A DNA stretch of 64,000 nt. It comes from Allomesorhizobium sp043769475 (GTDB lineage: Bacteria > Pseudomonadota > Alphaproteobacteria > Rhizobiales > Rhizobiaceae). The position numbers were made by a program, and so were the translations under genes. The notes beneath the pieces were generated by a model, which saw only the letters and a list, made by a program, of their open reading frames with translations, searched no databases and was not told the origin of the DNA. The DNA is taken from contig NZ_CP171729.1 of assembly GCF_043769475.1 (NCBI RefSeq), positions 3,658,001-3,722,000 on the forward strand. The letters run 5' to 3'. Below are positions 46,985 to 55,466 of the stretch, one piece after another. The number at the start of each line of letters is the position of its first letter. The stretch's first letter is position 1.

Positions 46985-48418
46985 TTATTCGACGAACTCG
47001 ACCGTGACACCGGGGCTGACCAGCTTTGCCAGCTCCTGCGCGTCCCAATTGGTCAGGCGCACGCAGCCATGGCTTTCGGTCTTGCCGATCTTCGACGGGT
47101 CCGGCGTGCCGTGGACGCCGTAGGTCGGCTTGTTGAGCGCGATCCAGATCGAGCCGACGGGTCCGTTCGGGCCGGGCGGAATGGTCAGGATCTTGTCGTT
47201 GTTGCCCTGCTTGAAGTTCACCTTCGGATTGTAGGTGTAGTTGGGGTTGAAGGCGACCCGCGACACGGTGTGGGTGCCGGTCGGCGACGGCGTCTCCGTC
47301 GATCCGATCGTCGCCGGATACGCCGTGACCAGCTTTCCGGCCTCGTCGTAGGCGCGGACCTGCTTGCGGCCCTTGTCGGCCACGATGCGCTGGACCTTCC
47401 TGGTGGCCGGCGCGCCGACATTGGCGACGCGGATGATGGTTCCCGGACGGGAGAAATTGGCCTCCGGATTGAGCGCCTTCAGATAGGTCTCGTCCATATG
47501 GAATTTTTCCGCCAGCATTTCCGAAACCGAGGTGAAGCTCAGATTCTCGAGTTCCGCCTTGCGGCTGTAGTCGGCCGGAACGGCGGCGACGAACGGCCCG
47601 GCGGCATCGGCGGCGGTGATCGTGTAGGTGGTGAACGGATCGCCGCCGGAGGCCGCCAGCGCTGCCTTGATGCCCGCCGAATCGGTCGACCGCAGGCTGG
47701 TTCCGGTGATCTCGCGGTAGGCGTCGAAGGCCTTGTCGACATTCGAGCCGAACTTGCCGTCGATGACGCCCGGCGATGCGCCGGCCCGGTCCATCAGCAC
47801 CTGGATGCCGGCGACATCCTCGCGCGCGGTGAAGCTCATCGGCGGCGGCGTCACCGGATCGACGACAATGGTGTCGCCTGGCGCGGAAGGATCGGCAGGC
47901 GCTTCCTCGAGCGGCTCGCGTTCGACGACGCGGGGCTCTTCCCTGAGTTCGGGCAATGCGCGACGCCCCGGCGCCGGCGGAAATTCATCGACGAACGGTT
48001 CGCGCGCGGCATCGGGATAGTCGTATTCGTCGACCGGCGGCGGAAGGAGGCGATAATCGCCGAGCTTGCGCCGGCGCAGGCGCTCCATGTCCTCGGGGTC
48101 GTCGAGATAATAGCGCTCTTCCCGATCCAGTTCCTGCTCGCGCAGCGCGCGGCGCAGCGCCTGGCGGTTCATGGGGCGGACGCGCCGCGGCGGCTGCACG
48201 GCGATGATCTCGCCGGTATAGGCGTCGATGATGACGCGGTTGCCGTTGCCGTCGTAGAATATTTCCACATCGCCGGCCTGCGCGAGATGGACGCCTTCGG
48301 CCTGGCCGGCCGTTAGGCCATCGCCCCCGCGATCCGCATCGGCCGATCGGGACGCCAGCGCATCGGGCGAATGGACGCCGGCGAGGAGGACCGAAAGCAT
48401 CAAAACCTTGCCGAGCAT
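46985..48418 (-). CDS. L,D-transpeptidase with peptidoglycan-binding domain
   Basis: 477 residues from ATG 48418, chosen because it opens directly into a signal peptide (MLGKVLMLSVLLAGVHSPDALA). An acidic/proline-rich stalk (residues ~60-190) leads to a PG_binding_1 domain (IQVLMDRAGASPGVIDGKFG) and a LysM-like segment, then YkuD: HGTPDPSKIGKTESHGCVRLTNWD, with catalytic His and Cys. It forms 3-3 cross-links in the periplasm. Distinct from the 256-residue paralogue at 2460-3230. Confidence 0.9.
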   Translation of the reverse strand: MLGKVLMLSVLLAGVHSPDALASRSADADRGGDGLTAGQAEGVHLAQAGDVEIFYDGNGNRVIIDAYTGEIIAVQPPRRVRPMNRQALRRALREQELDREERYYLDDPEDMERLRRRKLGDYRLLPPPVDEYDYPDAAREPFVDEFPPAPGRRALPELREEPRVVEREPLEEAPADPSAPGDTIVVDPVTPPPMSFTAREDVAGIQVLMDRAGASPGVIDGKFGSNVDKAFDAYREITGTSLRSTDSAGIKAALAASGGDPFTTYTITAADAAGPFVAAVPADYSRKAELENLSFTSVSEMLAEKFHMDETYLKALNPEANFSRPGTIIRVANVGAPATRKVQRIVADKGRKQVRAYDEAGKLVTAYPATIGSTETPSPTGTHTVSRVAFNPNYTYNPKVNFKQGNNDKILTIPPGPNGPVGSIWIALNKPTYGVHGTPDPSKIGKTESHGCVRLTNWDAQELAKLVSPGVTVEFVE

Positions 48419-48561
48419 CTGTCCCTGTGTCTCCAGTGCGTTGCCTGCCGGCCGGGAGCATCCAGCCTGCAATGCTGTTTCAGCTTAGAAGTTCCAATAT
48501 GAACCGGGCATGAAAATGGCCGCGCTGTGGCCGCATCCATGCATTTCAATGACCACGCATC

Positions 48562-48954
48562 TTACCGGCCCGCGACAGGTCGCGCTACGCCATCCGACGC
48601 CTGGGATAGCTCGCTTTTCACCCGCTTCGGCAACGCCCGGAAAATGAGGCCGTGGCTTTCGCGGATGTAATCCTTGAGAGCCTCGGCATCCATGCTTTCG
48701 CCGGTCCGGCGCTGGATCCATTTCATGCCGCGCGAGGCGAGATAGGGCGCCGGACGGCAGCCCGGCTGCTCCCTCAAAATTTCAAAGGCGAATTCGGAGC
48801 ATTTGAAGGTGACGGCCAGTTCTTCCCCGCCGCTCCACCCGGCGATGGCGAAAACCTTGCCGCCAACTTTCCAGACATGCGCGCCGCCCCACTGGACGAC
48901 ATGGGTCGCGAACGGAAGCGAGGCGCAGAAGCTGTTGTATTCGTCGAGGGTCAT
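48562..48954 (-). CDS. MmcQ/YjbR family protein
   Basis: 130 residues from ATG 48954 (MTLDEYNSFCASLPFATHVV). The family signatures are present: WGGAHVWKVGGKVFAIAGW, LTVTFKC-like strand (LAVTFKCSEFAFEIL), PYLASRGMKWIQR and the C-terminal IRESHGLIFRALPKR. YjbR has a double-wing fold like DNA-binding proteins, but no role is proven. The longer in-frame ORF to 49053 starts in non-conserved sequence. Confidence 0.85.
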   Translation of the reverse strand: MTLDEYNSFCASLPFATHVVQWGGAHVWKVGGKVFAIAGWSGGEELAVTFKCSEFAFEILREQPGCRPAPYLASRGMKWIQRRTGESMDAEALKDYIRESHGLIFRALPKRVKSELSQASDGVARPVAGR

Positions 48955-49052
48955 GGTCCCTGTCTTTCGCACACATGGAGGAGCCTTGCCACGCTCCGGA
49001 GTTTCACCGGCCTGGCTATTGATTGTCTCCCGGCAAGTGCAGGTCCCAGGCA

Positions 49053-49925
49053 TCAGGATGTATCCGGGTGTTCCAGCGCCCAGAAGGCCAACCCATGGGC
49101 GGCGGTCAGAACCTCGTCGACCTCATGGGAAGGCCGCCGGCGAGAGCCGGGCGGGCGTCCTATCCGCAGCGGCCAAACGCGGCGAACCCGGCCGCGAGCG
49201 CGGGGCTGTTTGCCTTGCGCACCTGCGGCGTCGCGGTGTTCCTTATCCCGCGCGGCGGCGTCCGCCCCACGAACCCGCCAGCGGGCGAAGCGCATGGCCT
49301 GTCGCGGCAGGTCGTCGAGTGCTGAAGCCAGCGCCTCGAGCCGGCGGCCAAGACGGCCCGCGTCGACCGCATCGTCGGGCGCGGGCGGGCGGCGGTCCGC
49401 GACGGGAAACGGCTGGGTGAAGCCGGGAAGAGAGATGCGCGGCACGCCGTTCTGCTTCGGCCGGCGCGGGCGGAACGGATGCTGCGGCGGATCGAAAAGC
49501 GGCAGGCTCAACGCGCGCGGCTTGGTACAGGCGGATGGGGAGCCGCCTGGGATCGCGGAAGGCATCGTAATGCCGGTTCCGACACCGTTGCGCAGGATCG
49601 TCGGAATGATCCTGGTTTTGCCAGGCGTCGCGGGGTCTGCCTTGCGCGGACGCGGCAGCGTCACGACAAGCCCACGCGCTAGCGCGATGATGAGCCGCCG
49701 CGTGGCGGACTCCGCCGGACGCAGGAGGCGCAGCACGGCGAGGCGGAGATGGCGCTGCAGGGCCGGGGACAGTTTGCTTTTTTCCGCCTGCGCCAGACCT
49801 CGAGGCGACGCGCCTTCCTGCGGAAAGAAAGTAAACTGTCCCCCGAGGCCAGCCATGGCGACGAGCGCCGCCACGATGTGCGTCAGCGCCTCGCGGTGCT
49901 TCTCGATCGCTGCATTCCAGTCCAT
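49053..49925 (-). CDS. Hypothetical protein typical of Rhizobiales
   Basis: 290 residues from ATG 49925 (MDWNAAIEKHREALTHIVAA); the upstream in-frame extension is low-complexity Pro/Gly and rejected. N-terminal helix, then LQRHLRLAVLRLLRPAESATRRLIIALARGLVV, a motif I associate with a recurrent rhizobial hypothetical family, followed by Pro/Arg-rich linker and a C-terminal RRLEALASALDDLPRQAMRFARWR plus PLRIGRPPG. No enzyme motif. Function unknown. Confidence 0.7.
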   Translation of the reverse strand: MDWNAAIEKHREALTHIVAALVAMAGLGGQFTFFPQEGASPRGLAQAEKSKLSPALQRHLRLAVLRLLRPAESATRRLIIALARGLVVTLPRPRKADPATPGKTRIIPTILRNGVGTGITMPSAIPGGSPSACTKPRALSLPLFDPPQHPFRPRRPKQNGVPRISLPGFTQPFPVADRRPPAPDDAVDAGRLGRRLEALASALDDLPRQAMRFARWRVRGADAAARDKEHRDAAGAQGKQPRARGRVRRVWPLRIGRPPGSRRRPSHEVDEVLTAAHGLAFWALEHPDTS

Positions 49926-50263
49926 CGCCGCCCTCCCGCCGCCGCCCTCCCCTGATCCCCGTCCGGACCCGGGCTTCCGCGAGGGCGGTGCGGGGATTAT
50001 GCGCGCGGGGCGGAGGGGTGGGGAGAAAGGTGGGAGAAAGACTGCTGACAGATGGTGACAGTGCGGAGGGCTTTGCCCCAACTGCCGACGCTCGGCATTG
50101 AGACGATGCACATCCTATTTCACATCGAAGGCCGCCGGTTCGCTTTCGGTGTGAACTGACCAGAAATTGGCCATTCCGTTGAGCGGCTACTACCTCGGGC
50201 TGTATACAAAATTCGATCTGATCTGATTGCCGTCAGATCGCCTCCTCACGAGCGCTGAAGCAA

Positions 50264-50911
50264 CTAAGTGGCGAGGTCGAAGAAGTTCTCTACATCGGCC
50301 AGCCACCCATCAATGATACGCACTCCAGTGCTCGGCCGCCCTCGCACAATTAAATGCTCCGGCATGTTCACGCCGACGATCCCCAAATTGGCGGCAAAAG
50401 CCTGAACGGCTTCGTACGTATTCCTTGCGCGATGGGCAAAGAAATGTCGGCATATTTTTGCCTCTGCGAAGATCTCCGCGTTCAGCGATAGAGCAAGAGT
50501 GAAATTCGGCAAATTCGAAGTCGCATAATCCATGAGTACTTTCTCTGCCATCTTCGGGTCACGGAAAACAATTTCGTCCTTTTCTAGAATTGTTGATGGA
50601 CTTCTATTATTTGAATAACGCGTCGGATTAAGAGATCGGAAGATAAATGCGGCAGCTTCTTCAGTTGACGCAGGATGGACCGTAGCGGTTATTCGTGCAC
50701 CCGCAGCAGTACGGCTCCGAAGCAAGGAGCTCTTCGTGTACTGCCGCAACCCGACAACGACCAAATTGTCGAGCTCTATCGTGACGAATGCTAGAGCTCG
50801 CCTATCTTCGGATGCGAGTGGTACGTTGATAGACGATACGATCTGTCGAAGGTATCGCACGCGCGAAATTATCGAATCTCGCAGTTTAACTAAGTCAGTG
50901 GCGCACTGCAT
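50264..50911 (-). CDS. HEPN-like protein of the methyltransferase/DUF262 operon
   Basis: 215 residues, all-helical prediction. ICRHFFAHRARNTYEAVQAF holds R155-x4-H160 (RHFFAH), the R-x4-6-H signature of HEPN ribonucleases, in the C-terminal third as expected. Similar MAE_28990-like HEPN proteins are known beside DUF262 genes. The start codon follows the DUF262 stop directly (TGAATG), so translation is coupled and the two products are probably made in fixed ratio. Base composition is more AT-rich than the flanking core genes. A toxin or RNA-nuclease effector role is inference; overall homology could not be checked. Confidence 0.65.
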   Translation of the reverse strand: MQCATDLVKLRDSIISRVRYLRQIVSSINVPLASEDRRALAFVTIELDNLVVVGLRQYTKSSLLRSRTAAGARITATVHPASTEEAAAFIFRSLNPTRYSNNRSPSTILEKDEIVFRDPKMAEKVLMDYATSNLPNFTLALSLNAEIFAEAKICRHFFAHRARNTYEAVQAFAANLGIVGVNMPEHLIVRGRPSTGVRIIDGWLADVENFFDLAT

Positions 50912-51498
50912 TCAGACAGCCGCATCTAGGTAAAGGAAGCGCACCGCCTTAGCACGACCGACATTTGTCCCTTTCGTGGCTTCGACAAACTCTGTGAGCG
51001 TGGGGTGACTCTCCGGATCCCTCAACCCGTCGATCAAGATGGCCAAATCAACCGCACCTGTCTGAAGCGCGGCGGCAATGTCCGGCGCTGCCTCAACTGC
51101 CTTCTGCTTGAGATCTAGATTAAAGTGACGATCAATGAAGATCAGCGCGAGACTTTGGAACATGTACCCGCGTTGCAATTCGCGCTCGCCAACTGCAACC
51201 TCTTGGACTGCACGTTCAATGCCGGCCTCAAGGTAAGCGAAATACTGATCTTCCTCCCCGAACGTCGTATTGAAACGCTTGTAGAGCGCATCAATCTGCG
51301 GACCCTTGGTTGTCACAAAACCGTTCAGGATCGTGTGGATAATTTCCGAGTAAAGCCGACTGTCTCCCATTCGTATTATGTCTCGACGGCTGAGAACTCC
51401 AACGGCGCGAAGCGGTTCGGAGAACCGATGCGCCACGCGCTGTATGAACCACTTGAATGGACCCTGAAACTTGGCGTTCCTTTGCTCCTCGTCATTTA
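50912..51498 (-). pseudogene. DUF262 gene, C-terminal part, cut off by IS insertion
   Basis: Leftward continuation of the DUF262 gene after the IS pair. NDEEQRNAKFQGPFKWFIQR joins exactly to the upstream fragment's MNASNVPL if the two IS copies and one TTA duplicate are removed (VPL-NDEEQRNA, the standard DUF262 spot). The rest is helical and ends FLYLDAAV. The M in the open frame at 51511 comes from IS sequence, so this piece has no native start. See the 5' part at 53369-53815. Confidence 0.8.
51496..51498. repeat. Target-site duplication TTA (left)
   Basis: TTA occurs at 51496-51498, 52431-52433 and 53366-53368: before, between and after two IS copies. The DUF262 gene reads through a single TTA (TAA on its strand). 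Confidence 0.8.
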
Positions 51499-52430
51499 GT
51501 GTCCGTTCCAAAAAGAGTTGAGTGATTTCAGCAGGTTGTGATTCCGTCGGATTTGCGAGATTCGATGGAGATCACGATGGCCTGGACTGAAATCACCCGT
51601 GCGCATTATGAGCGGCGTTGCGCCCGTTACGCAAGCGATCTGACCGATGCGGAGTGGGCGCTGATTGCGCCGATGATGCCGTCGGCGAACCGCATCGGCC
51701 GGCCGCGCAAGACGGACCTGCGCGAGGTCGTGAACGCACTTCTTTACCTCGCCTCGTCGGGCGGCGCGTGGCGATTGCTGCCGAAAGACTTCCCACCCTT
51801 TTCAACGGTGCAGAAGTACTTCTATCGCTGGCGTGAGGAGGGCCTGTTGCGGACCATCAGCAACAGCCTCGTCATGGCGGCGCGCGAGGCCGAGGGTCGG
51901 GAAGCGAGTCCGACGGCGGGCGTGATCGACAGCCAATCGGTCAAGACCACGGAAAGCGGCGGAATTCGGGGCTTCGACGCAGGAAAGAAGATCAACGGGC
52001 GCAAGCGTCACATCGTTGTCGACACCATCGGGCTGATGGTCGGTCTCGTCGTCCATGCCGCCGATATCCAGGACCGGGACGGCGCACCGGCTGCCCTCAA
52101 GACCATTCTCGAACGCTGGCCGTGGCTGCGACACGTCTTCGCCGACGGCGGCTATGCCGGGCCGAAGCTTAAGGGCGCGATGCAAAAGATCGGCACGTTC
52201 ACCCTGGAGATCGTCAAGCGGACGGACAAAGCCAAAGGCTTCGAGGTCCTGCCGCGCCGCTGGGTCGTGGAGCGCACATTCGCATGGCTGGGGCGATGCC
52301 GCAGGCTGGCTAAGGACTGGGAGAAATCCATCGCCTCCGCAGAAGCCTGGTTATACGTCGCCCACATTCGCCTGCTCACACGCAGGCTCGCAAGAGCTTG
52401 ATATCAAAACATCCTTTTTGATTCAGGCTC
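51499..52430 (+). mobile_element. IS5-family insertion sequence, copy 1 (932 bp)
   Basis: Ends GTGTCCGTTCCAAAAAG (left) and, inverted, GAGCCTGAATCAAAAAG (right) match at 11 of 17 positions. One transposase gene fills it. The second copy (52434-53365) is identical in coordinates, offset by 935, as far as I compared. Confidence 0.9.
51538..52401 (+). CDS. IS5-family transposase, copy 1
   Basis: 287 residues (or 273 from the second ATG, MAWTEITRAHYERRC). DUF4096-type N-terminal domain (YASDLTDAEWALIAPMMPS), then the DDE catalytic core: VIDSQSVKTTESG (first Asp), VFADGGYAGPKL (second Asp) and RRWVVERTFAWLGRCRR (Glu). All three acidic residues are present, so the enzyme looks active. Belongs to the IS5 group with TNA targets (IS1031-like). 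Oriented against the gene it interrupts. Confidence 0.93.
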   Translation: MIPSDLRDSMEITMAWTEITRAHYERRCARYASDLTDAEWALIAPMMPSANRIGRPRKTDLREVVNALLYLASSGGAWRLLPKDFPPFSTVQKYFYRWREEGLLRTISNSLVMAAREAEGREASPTAGVIDSQSVKTTESGGIRGFDAGKKINGRKRHIVVDTIGLMVGLVVHAADIQDRDGAPAALKTILERWPWLRHVFADGGYAGPKLKGAMQKIGTFTLEIVKRTDKAKGFEVLPRRWVVERTFAWLGRCRRLAKDWEKSIASAEAWLYVAHIRLLTRRLARA

Positions 52431-52433
52431 TTA
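52431..52433. repeat. Target-site duplication TTA (between IS copies)
   Basis: Single TTA shared by the tandem copies. Confidence 0.8.
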
Positions 52434-53365
52434 GTGTCCGTTCCAAAAAGAGTTGAGTGATTTCAGCAGGTTGTGATTCCGTCGGATTTGCGAGATTCGA
52501 TGGAGATCACGATGGCCTGGACTGAAATCACCCGTGCGCATTATGAGCGGCGTTGCGCCCGTTACGCAAGCGATCTGACCGATGCGGAGTGGGCGCTGAT
52601 TGCGCCGATGATGCCGTCGGCGAACCGCATCGGCCGGCCGCGCAAGACGGACCTGCGCGAGGTCGTGAACGCACTTCTTTACCTCGCCTCGTCGGGCGGC
52701 GCGTGGCGATTGCTGCCGAAAGACTTCCCACCCTTTTCAACGGTGCAGAAGTACTTCTATCGCTGGCGTGAGGAGGGCCTGTTGCGGACCATCAGCAACA
52801 GCCTCGTCATGGCGGCGCGCGAGGCCGAGGGTCGGGAAGCGAGTCCGACGGCGGGCGTGATCGACAGCCAATCGGTCAAGACCACGGAAAGCGGCGGAAT
52901 TCGGGGCTTCGACGCAGGAAAGAAGATCAACGGGCGCAAGCGTCACATCGTTGTCGACACCATCGGGCTGATGGTCGGTCTCGTCGTCCATGCCGCCGAT
53001 ATCCAGGACCGGGACGGCGCACCGGCTGCCCTCAAGACCATTCTCGAACGCTGGCCGTGGCTGCGACACGTCTTCGCCGACGGCGGCTATGCCGGGCCGA
53101 AGCTTAAGGGCGCGATGCAAAAGATCGGCACGTTCACCCTGGAGATCGTCAAGCGGACGGACAAAGCCAAAGGCTTCGAGGTCCTGCCGCGCCGCTGGGT
53201 CGTGGAGCGCACATTCGCATGGCTGGGGCGATGCCGCAGGCTGGCTAAGGACTGGGAGAAATCCATCGCCTCCGCAGAAGCCTGGTTATACGTCGCCCAC
53301 ATTCGCCTGCTCACACGCAGGCTCGCAAGAGCTTGATATCAAAACATCCTTTTTGATTCAGGCTC
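52434..53365 (+). mobile_element. IS5-family insertion sequence, copy 2 (932 bp)
   Basis: Direct tandem repeat of copy 1, separated from it only by TTA. No differences were noticed between the two copies. Confidence 0.9.
52473..53336 (+). CDS. IS5-family transposase, copy 2
   Basis: Same 287-residue product as copy 1 with the DDE residues intact. The identity of the copies implies very recent duplication, or an intermediate of tandem (one-and-a-half-cycle or dimer) transposition. Confidence 0.93.
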   Translation: MIPSDLRDSMEITMAWTEITRAHYERRCARYASDLTDAEWALIAPMMPSANRIGRPRKTDLREVVNALLYLASSGGAWRLLPKDFPPFSTVQKYFYRWREEGLLRTISNSLVMAAREAEGREASPTAGVIDSQSVKTTESGGIRGFDAGKKINGRKRHIVVDTIGLMVGLVVHAADIQDRDGAPAALKTILERWPWLRHVFADGGYAGPKLKGAMQKIGTFTLEIVKRTDKAKGFEVLPRRWVVERTFAWLGRCRRLAKDWEKSIASAEAWLYVAHIRLLTRRLARA

Positions 53366-53368
53366 TTA
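53366..53368. repeat. Target-site duplication TTA (right)
   Basis: Right-hand member of the TTA set. Confidence 0.8.
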
Positions 53369-53815
53369 GAGGAACATTGCTCGCATTCATCCTCCTGAAT
53401 GATTCTTGTATCTCAGCCGGCTGAACTCCACGAAACTCATCGATCGGCAAGCTATAAGATATGAAACTTGACTGATATTCTTCAGAAAGCTGATTGTAAT
53501 TCTTTCCTCTTAATTCCTCAGTGTCGAGCTTTGAGGAAAGCCTGAATTTTCTATTAAAAAGCTCTGTAGGGTATGACTCCTCTGCTGACCGTCTACGATT
53601 TCTTTGACCGTGCTACGGGTTCGGAGGTCAACCTTAGAGTACAGGAAGATTTTTGGTATAGGATATTCGAGAAGAATGGATTCTATGAAGAATGATCGTG
53701 CATAGGAGGCCCAAATTCCAGCATTCCTTTGGTACTCCTCGTTCACCGTGATAATGTTATCGTTAAGCGCTTTGCAGTAGTCACCTACTGACATCGGCGA
53801 ATAAACAGCCAGCAT
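53369..53815 (-). pseudogene. DUF262 (GmrS/ParB-like) gene, N-terminal part, IS-interrupted and frameshifted
   Basis: From ATG 53815: MLAVYSPMSVGDYCKALNDN, then ITVNEEYQRNAGIW (DUF262 box 1) and KEIVDGQQRS (the DGQQR signature). At the T-run 53556-53560 the frame breaks: SFLIENSG leads to a stop, but one more T gives SFFNRKFRLSSKLD, SYSLPIDEFRGVQ and SFRRMNASNVPL, then the IS. With both lesions repaired the protein is ~344 residues. DUF262 domains are the nucleotide-dependent part of GmrSD-type restriction systems. The ATG begins one base after the methyltransferase stop, with AAGGA ahead. Confidence 0.85.
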
Positions 53816-53816
53816 G

Positions 53817-54917
53817 TCATTCCTTTCTGAAAAATACTGTAAACTCGTTCTTTGGCTTACGTGCATCTTCGTGAGCCCTAGAATTTACGAGTGATATCGA
53901 GCGGCGGGAGTCTAATTCAAAGGTCAAATGATGGCGCAATCCAAATTCTTCGCCCAGCGAAATTATCGCGGCAGCAAGGTTGACCTCAACCTCTTTGTAA
54001 TGGCTGGATTGCACAACCATGCAGCCAAAAGCGCCCCCCTTCAGCACTTTTGCAATATTCCGCATCGACGCTTGTAGGTCAACGAAATAGGTCGAGAAAA
54101 AGCGGTGGTAATATGATGCAGATGCCTTCGATGCATGGGTTTCAATCCGCTTTAGAAGTTCTCTAATGTCGGTGGGAAGGCGCTCCAAACTGTGTGCGGG
54201 TCTTTCGCTTGTCAGAGGCGAGCCAAGCATAGAGCGCCGGAGTCGCTGCATGTCTGGAACAGCGTCGAACTCTTTTAGAAGAAGGAATTCCGGGAGTGTT
54301 GCTTGCACGTAGTCGAGTCGGGTTAGGTAGGGCGGCGAAGTCAAGATACCGTCGAAAGCATCCTTGCGGCCCAGAGACTTCCGTGAATCACCTCGTTCGA
54401 TCGAAATGACAACACCGTCAGCATCGTCTTGCGTGCTCCGCCAAAGGGAAATTTCCCGAAGAAGCAATTTCCACGATGCAAAGAGTTCGCTTCTGGTCAG
54501 AGATAATCCGTCGAAAGTGGCGCCCTTTTTAAACCACGAAGGATTCTTCGTCCGACTTAAATTCAGTAAGCCCCTCGCATAGGGGAACAGAGCAGCAATT
54601 GCGACGCTGTGTGCAGATTCGTTGCTCACGGGCAGTTCCCTAAATGCCGAGCCAACCGTTTGTATGTCGATGAATTGGTCTCCGCTGACGATCTCGTCAA
54701 CCGTACTGATCAGTTCCTCCGCTTCCTCGAAGTCAACGCTTGATGCCACGCGCGCGCGGCCGAGATGCACCATAACAGGGTTTATGTCGTACCCTTGGCA
54801 GGACACTCCGAAACGCGCACATGCCGCGGCGGTCGTTCCAGATCCGTTCCACGGATCGATGACTAACGCGCCGGGGGGAAGTTTGAGCTCCCCCAAAGCC
54901 CACTCAGCGAAATTCAA
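53817..54917 (-). CDS. DNA methyltransferase (N4-cytosine/N6-adenine type)
   Basis: At least 366 residues. SAM motif I is DPWNGSGTT (21-29 from the TTG start) and the catalytic motif IV is TSPPYLTRLDYV (193-204), so I precedes IV, the reverse of many SPPY enzymes whose DPFxGSGTT lies C-terminal. GCMVVQSSHYKEVEVN late in the chain may be a further motif. The TTG start at 54917 is doubtful: the frame stays open upstream to 55076 and reads RSNNEFYRYYAGYPLNFAEW, protein-like, but with no ATG/GTG/TTG, so the true N-terminus may be lost or frameshifted. First gene of the methyltransferase-DUF262-HEPN operon; low GC suggests transfer. Confidence 0.85.
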   Translation of the reverse strand: MNFAEWALGELKLPPGALVIDPWNGSGTTAAACARFGVSCQGYDINPVMVHLGRARVASSVDFEEAEELISTVDEIVSGDQFIDIQTVGSAFRELPVSNESAHSVAIAALFPYARGLLNLSRTKNPSWFKKGATFDGLSLTRSELFASWKLLLREISLWRSTQDDADGVVISIERGDSRKSLGRKDAFDGILTSPPYLTRLDYVQATLPEFLLLKEFDAVPDMQRLRRSMLGSPLTSERPAHSLERLPTDIRELLKRIETHASKASASYYHRFFSTYFVDLQASMRNIAKVLKGGAFGCMVVQSSHYKEVEVNLAAAIISLGEEFGLRHHLTFELDSRRSISLVNSRAHEDARKPKNEFTVFFRKE

Positions 54918-55307
54918 AGGATAGCCAGCGTAATAGCGATAGAATTCGTTATTCGAGCGGCGTGACGGGAGCTTCGATGAAATCGGTACGGAAGCGATGA
55001 CAGCTACTCCACTTCCATCCGCAACGCTGCGATGAACGCCCCCTGCTTGATCGACACCTTGCTGTACTCCCCTGTCCTAGTTGGCGATTCAAAGAGGCTC
55101 CGTAGCTTCCGCCGCGTCCAGCTTGCCCTTATTCTAGGTTGCTGAGAAAGCCTATTCCTCGCCCATCCGCAAGGCCGCGGTAAAGGGTTCGTGGGATCCA
55201 CCAATGCATATTCCCGCGCTCGCCTTCCCATTCTTTTTTCTCATGACAGTTTCTTCTTGCGTATCCCTCCGAAGCAGTTCGCCGCGGTGTTCGGGTCAAA
55301 AGCCGCC
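54918..55307. other. Degenerate region upstream of the methyltransferase
   Basis: Contains the start-less upstream frame of the methyltransferase and a leftward frame (55004-55231) ending KVSIKQGAFIAALRMEVE that looks protein-like but is unrecognised. No intact gene. Probably a junction of acquired DNA. Confidence 0.45.
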
Positions 55308-55311
55308 AACA

Positions 55312-55340
55312 AAAAATGCCCCGCCTTGGACAGGGCATTT
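55312..55340 (-). terminator. Terminator of the clpB-tail copy
   Basis: AATGCCC/GGGCATT stem with, read leftward, a T-run (55312-55316). Counterpart of 59746-59777. Confidence 0.7.
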
Positions 55341-55374
55341 TGGTTTCTCGGATAGGCTGATGCCCCTCACCCGG

Positions 55375-55454
55375 ATTGCCAGCGGCGGCGCTTCGCGCCG
55401 CCGGGCAATCCGACCTCTCCCGCTCCTTCGACAAGCTCAGGATGAGGGAGAGGT
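55375..55454. repeat. REP-like element in clpB-tail copy 1
   Basis: A GCGGCGGCGCTTCGCGCCGC hairpin inside GATTGCC...GGCAATC arms, followed by TTCGACAAGCTCAGGATGAG, the same core as the 6898/7032 repeats. Absent at the matching place in copy 2. Confidence 0.65.
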
Positions 55455-55466
55455 AAGGGCCGCGTC

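Noticed and set aside
45767..48316. 849-codon plus-strand frame
   Set aside because: Antisense to the MFS and L,D-transpeptidase genes.
50112..50263. Possible second clpB tail or att site at the other edge of the defence region
   Set aside because: Searched by eye for the clpB tail and terminator sequence near 50.1 kb; none found.
55004..55231. Leftward ORF before the methyltransferase
   Set aside because: Ends with plausible sequence, but overlaps the extended methyltransferase frame and has no recognisable family or good start.
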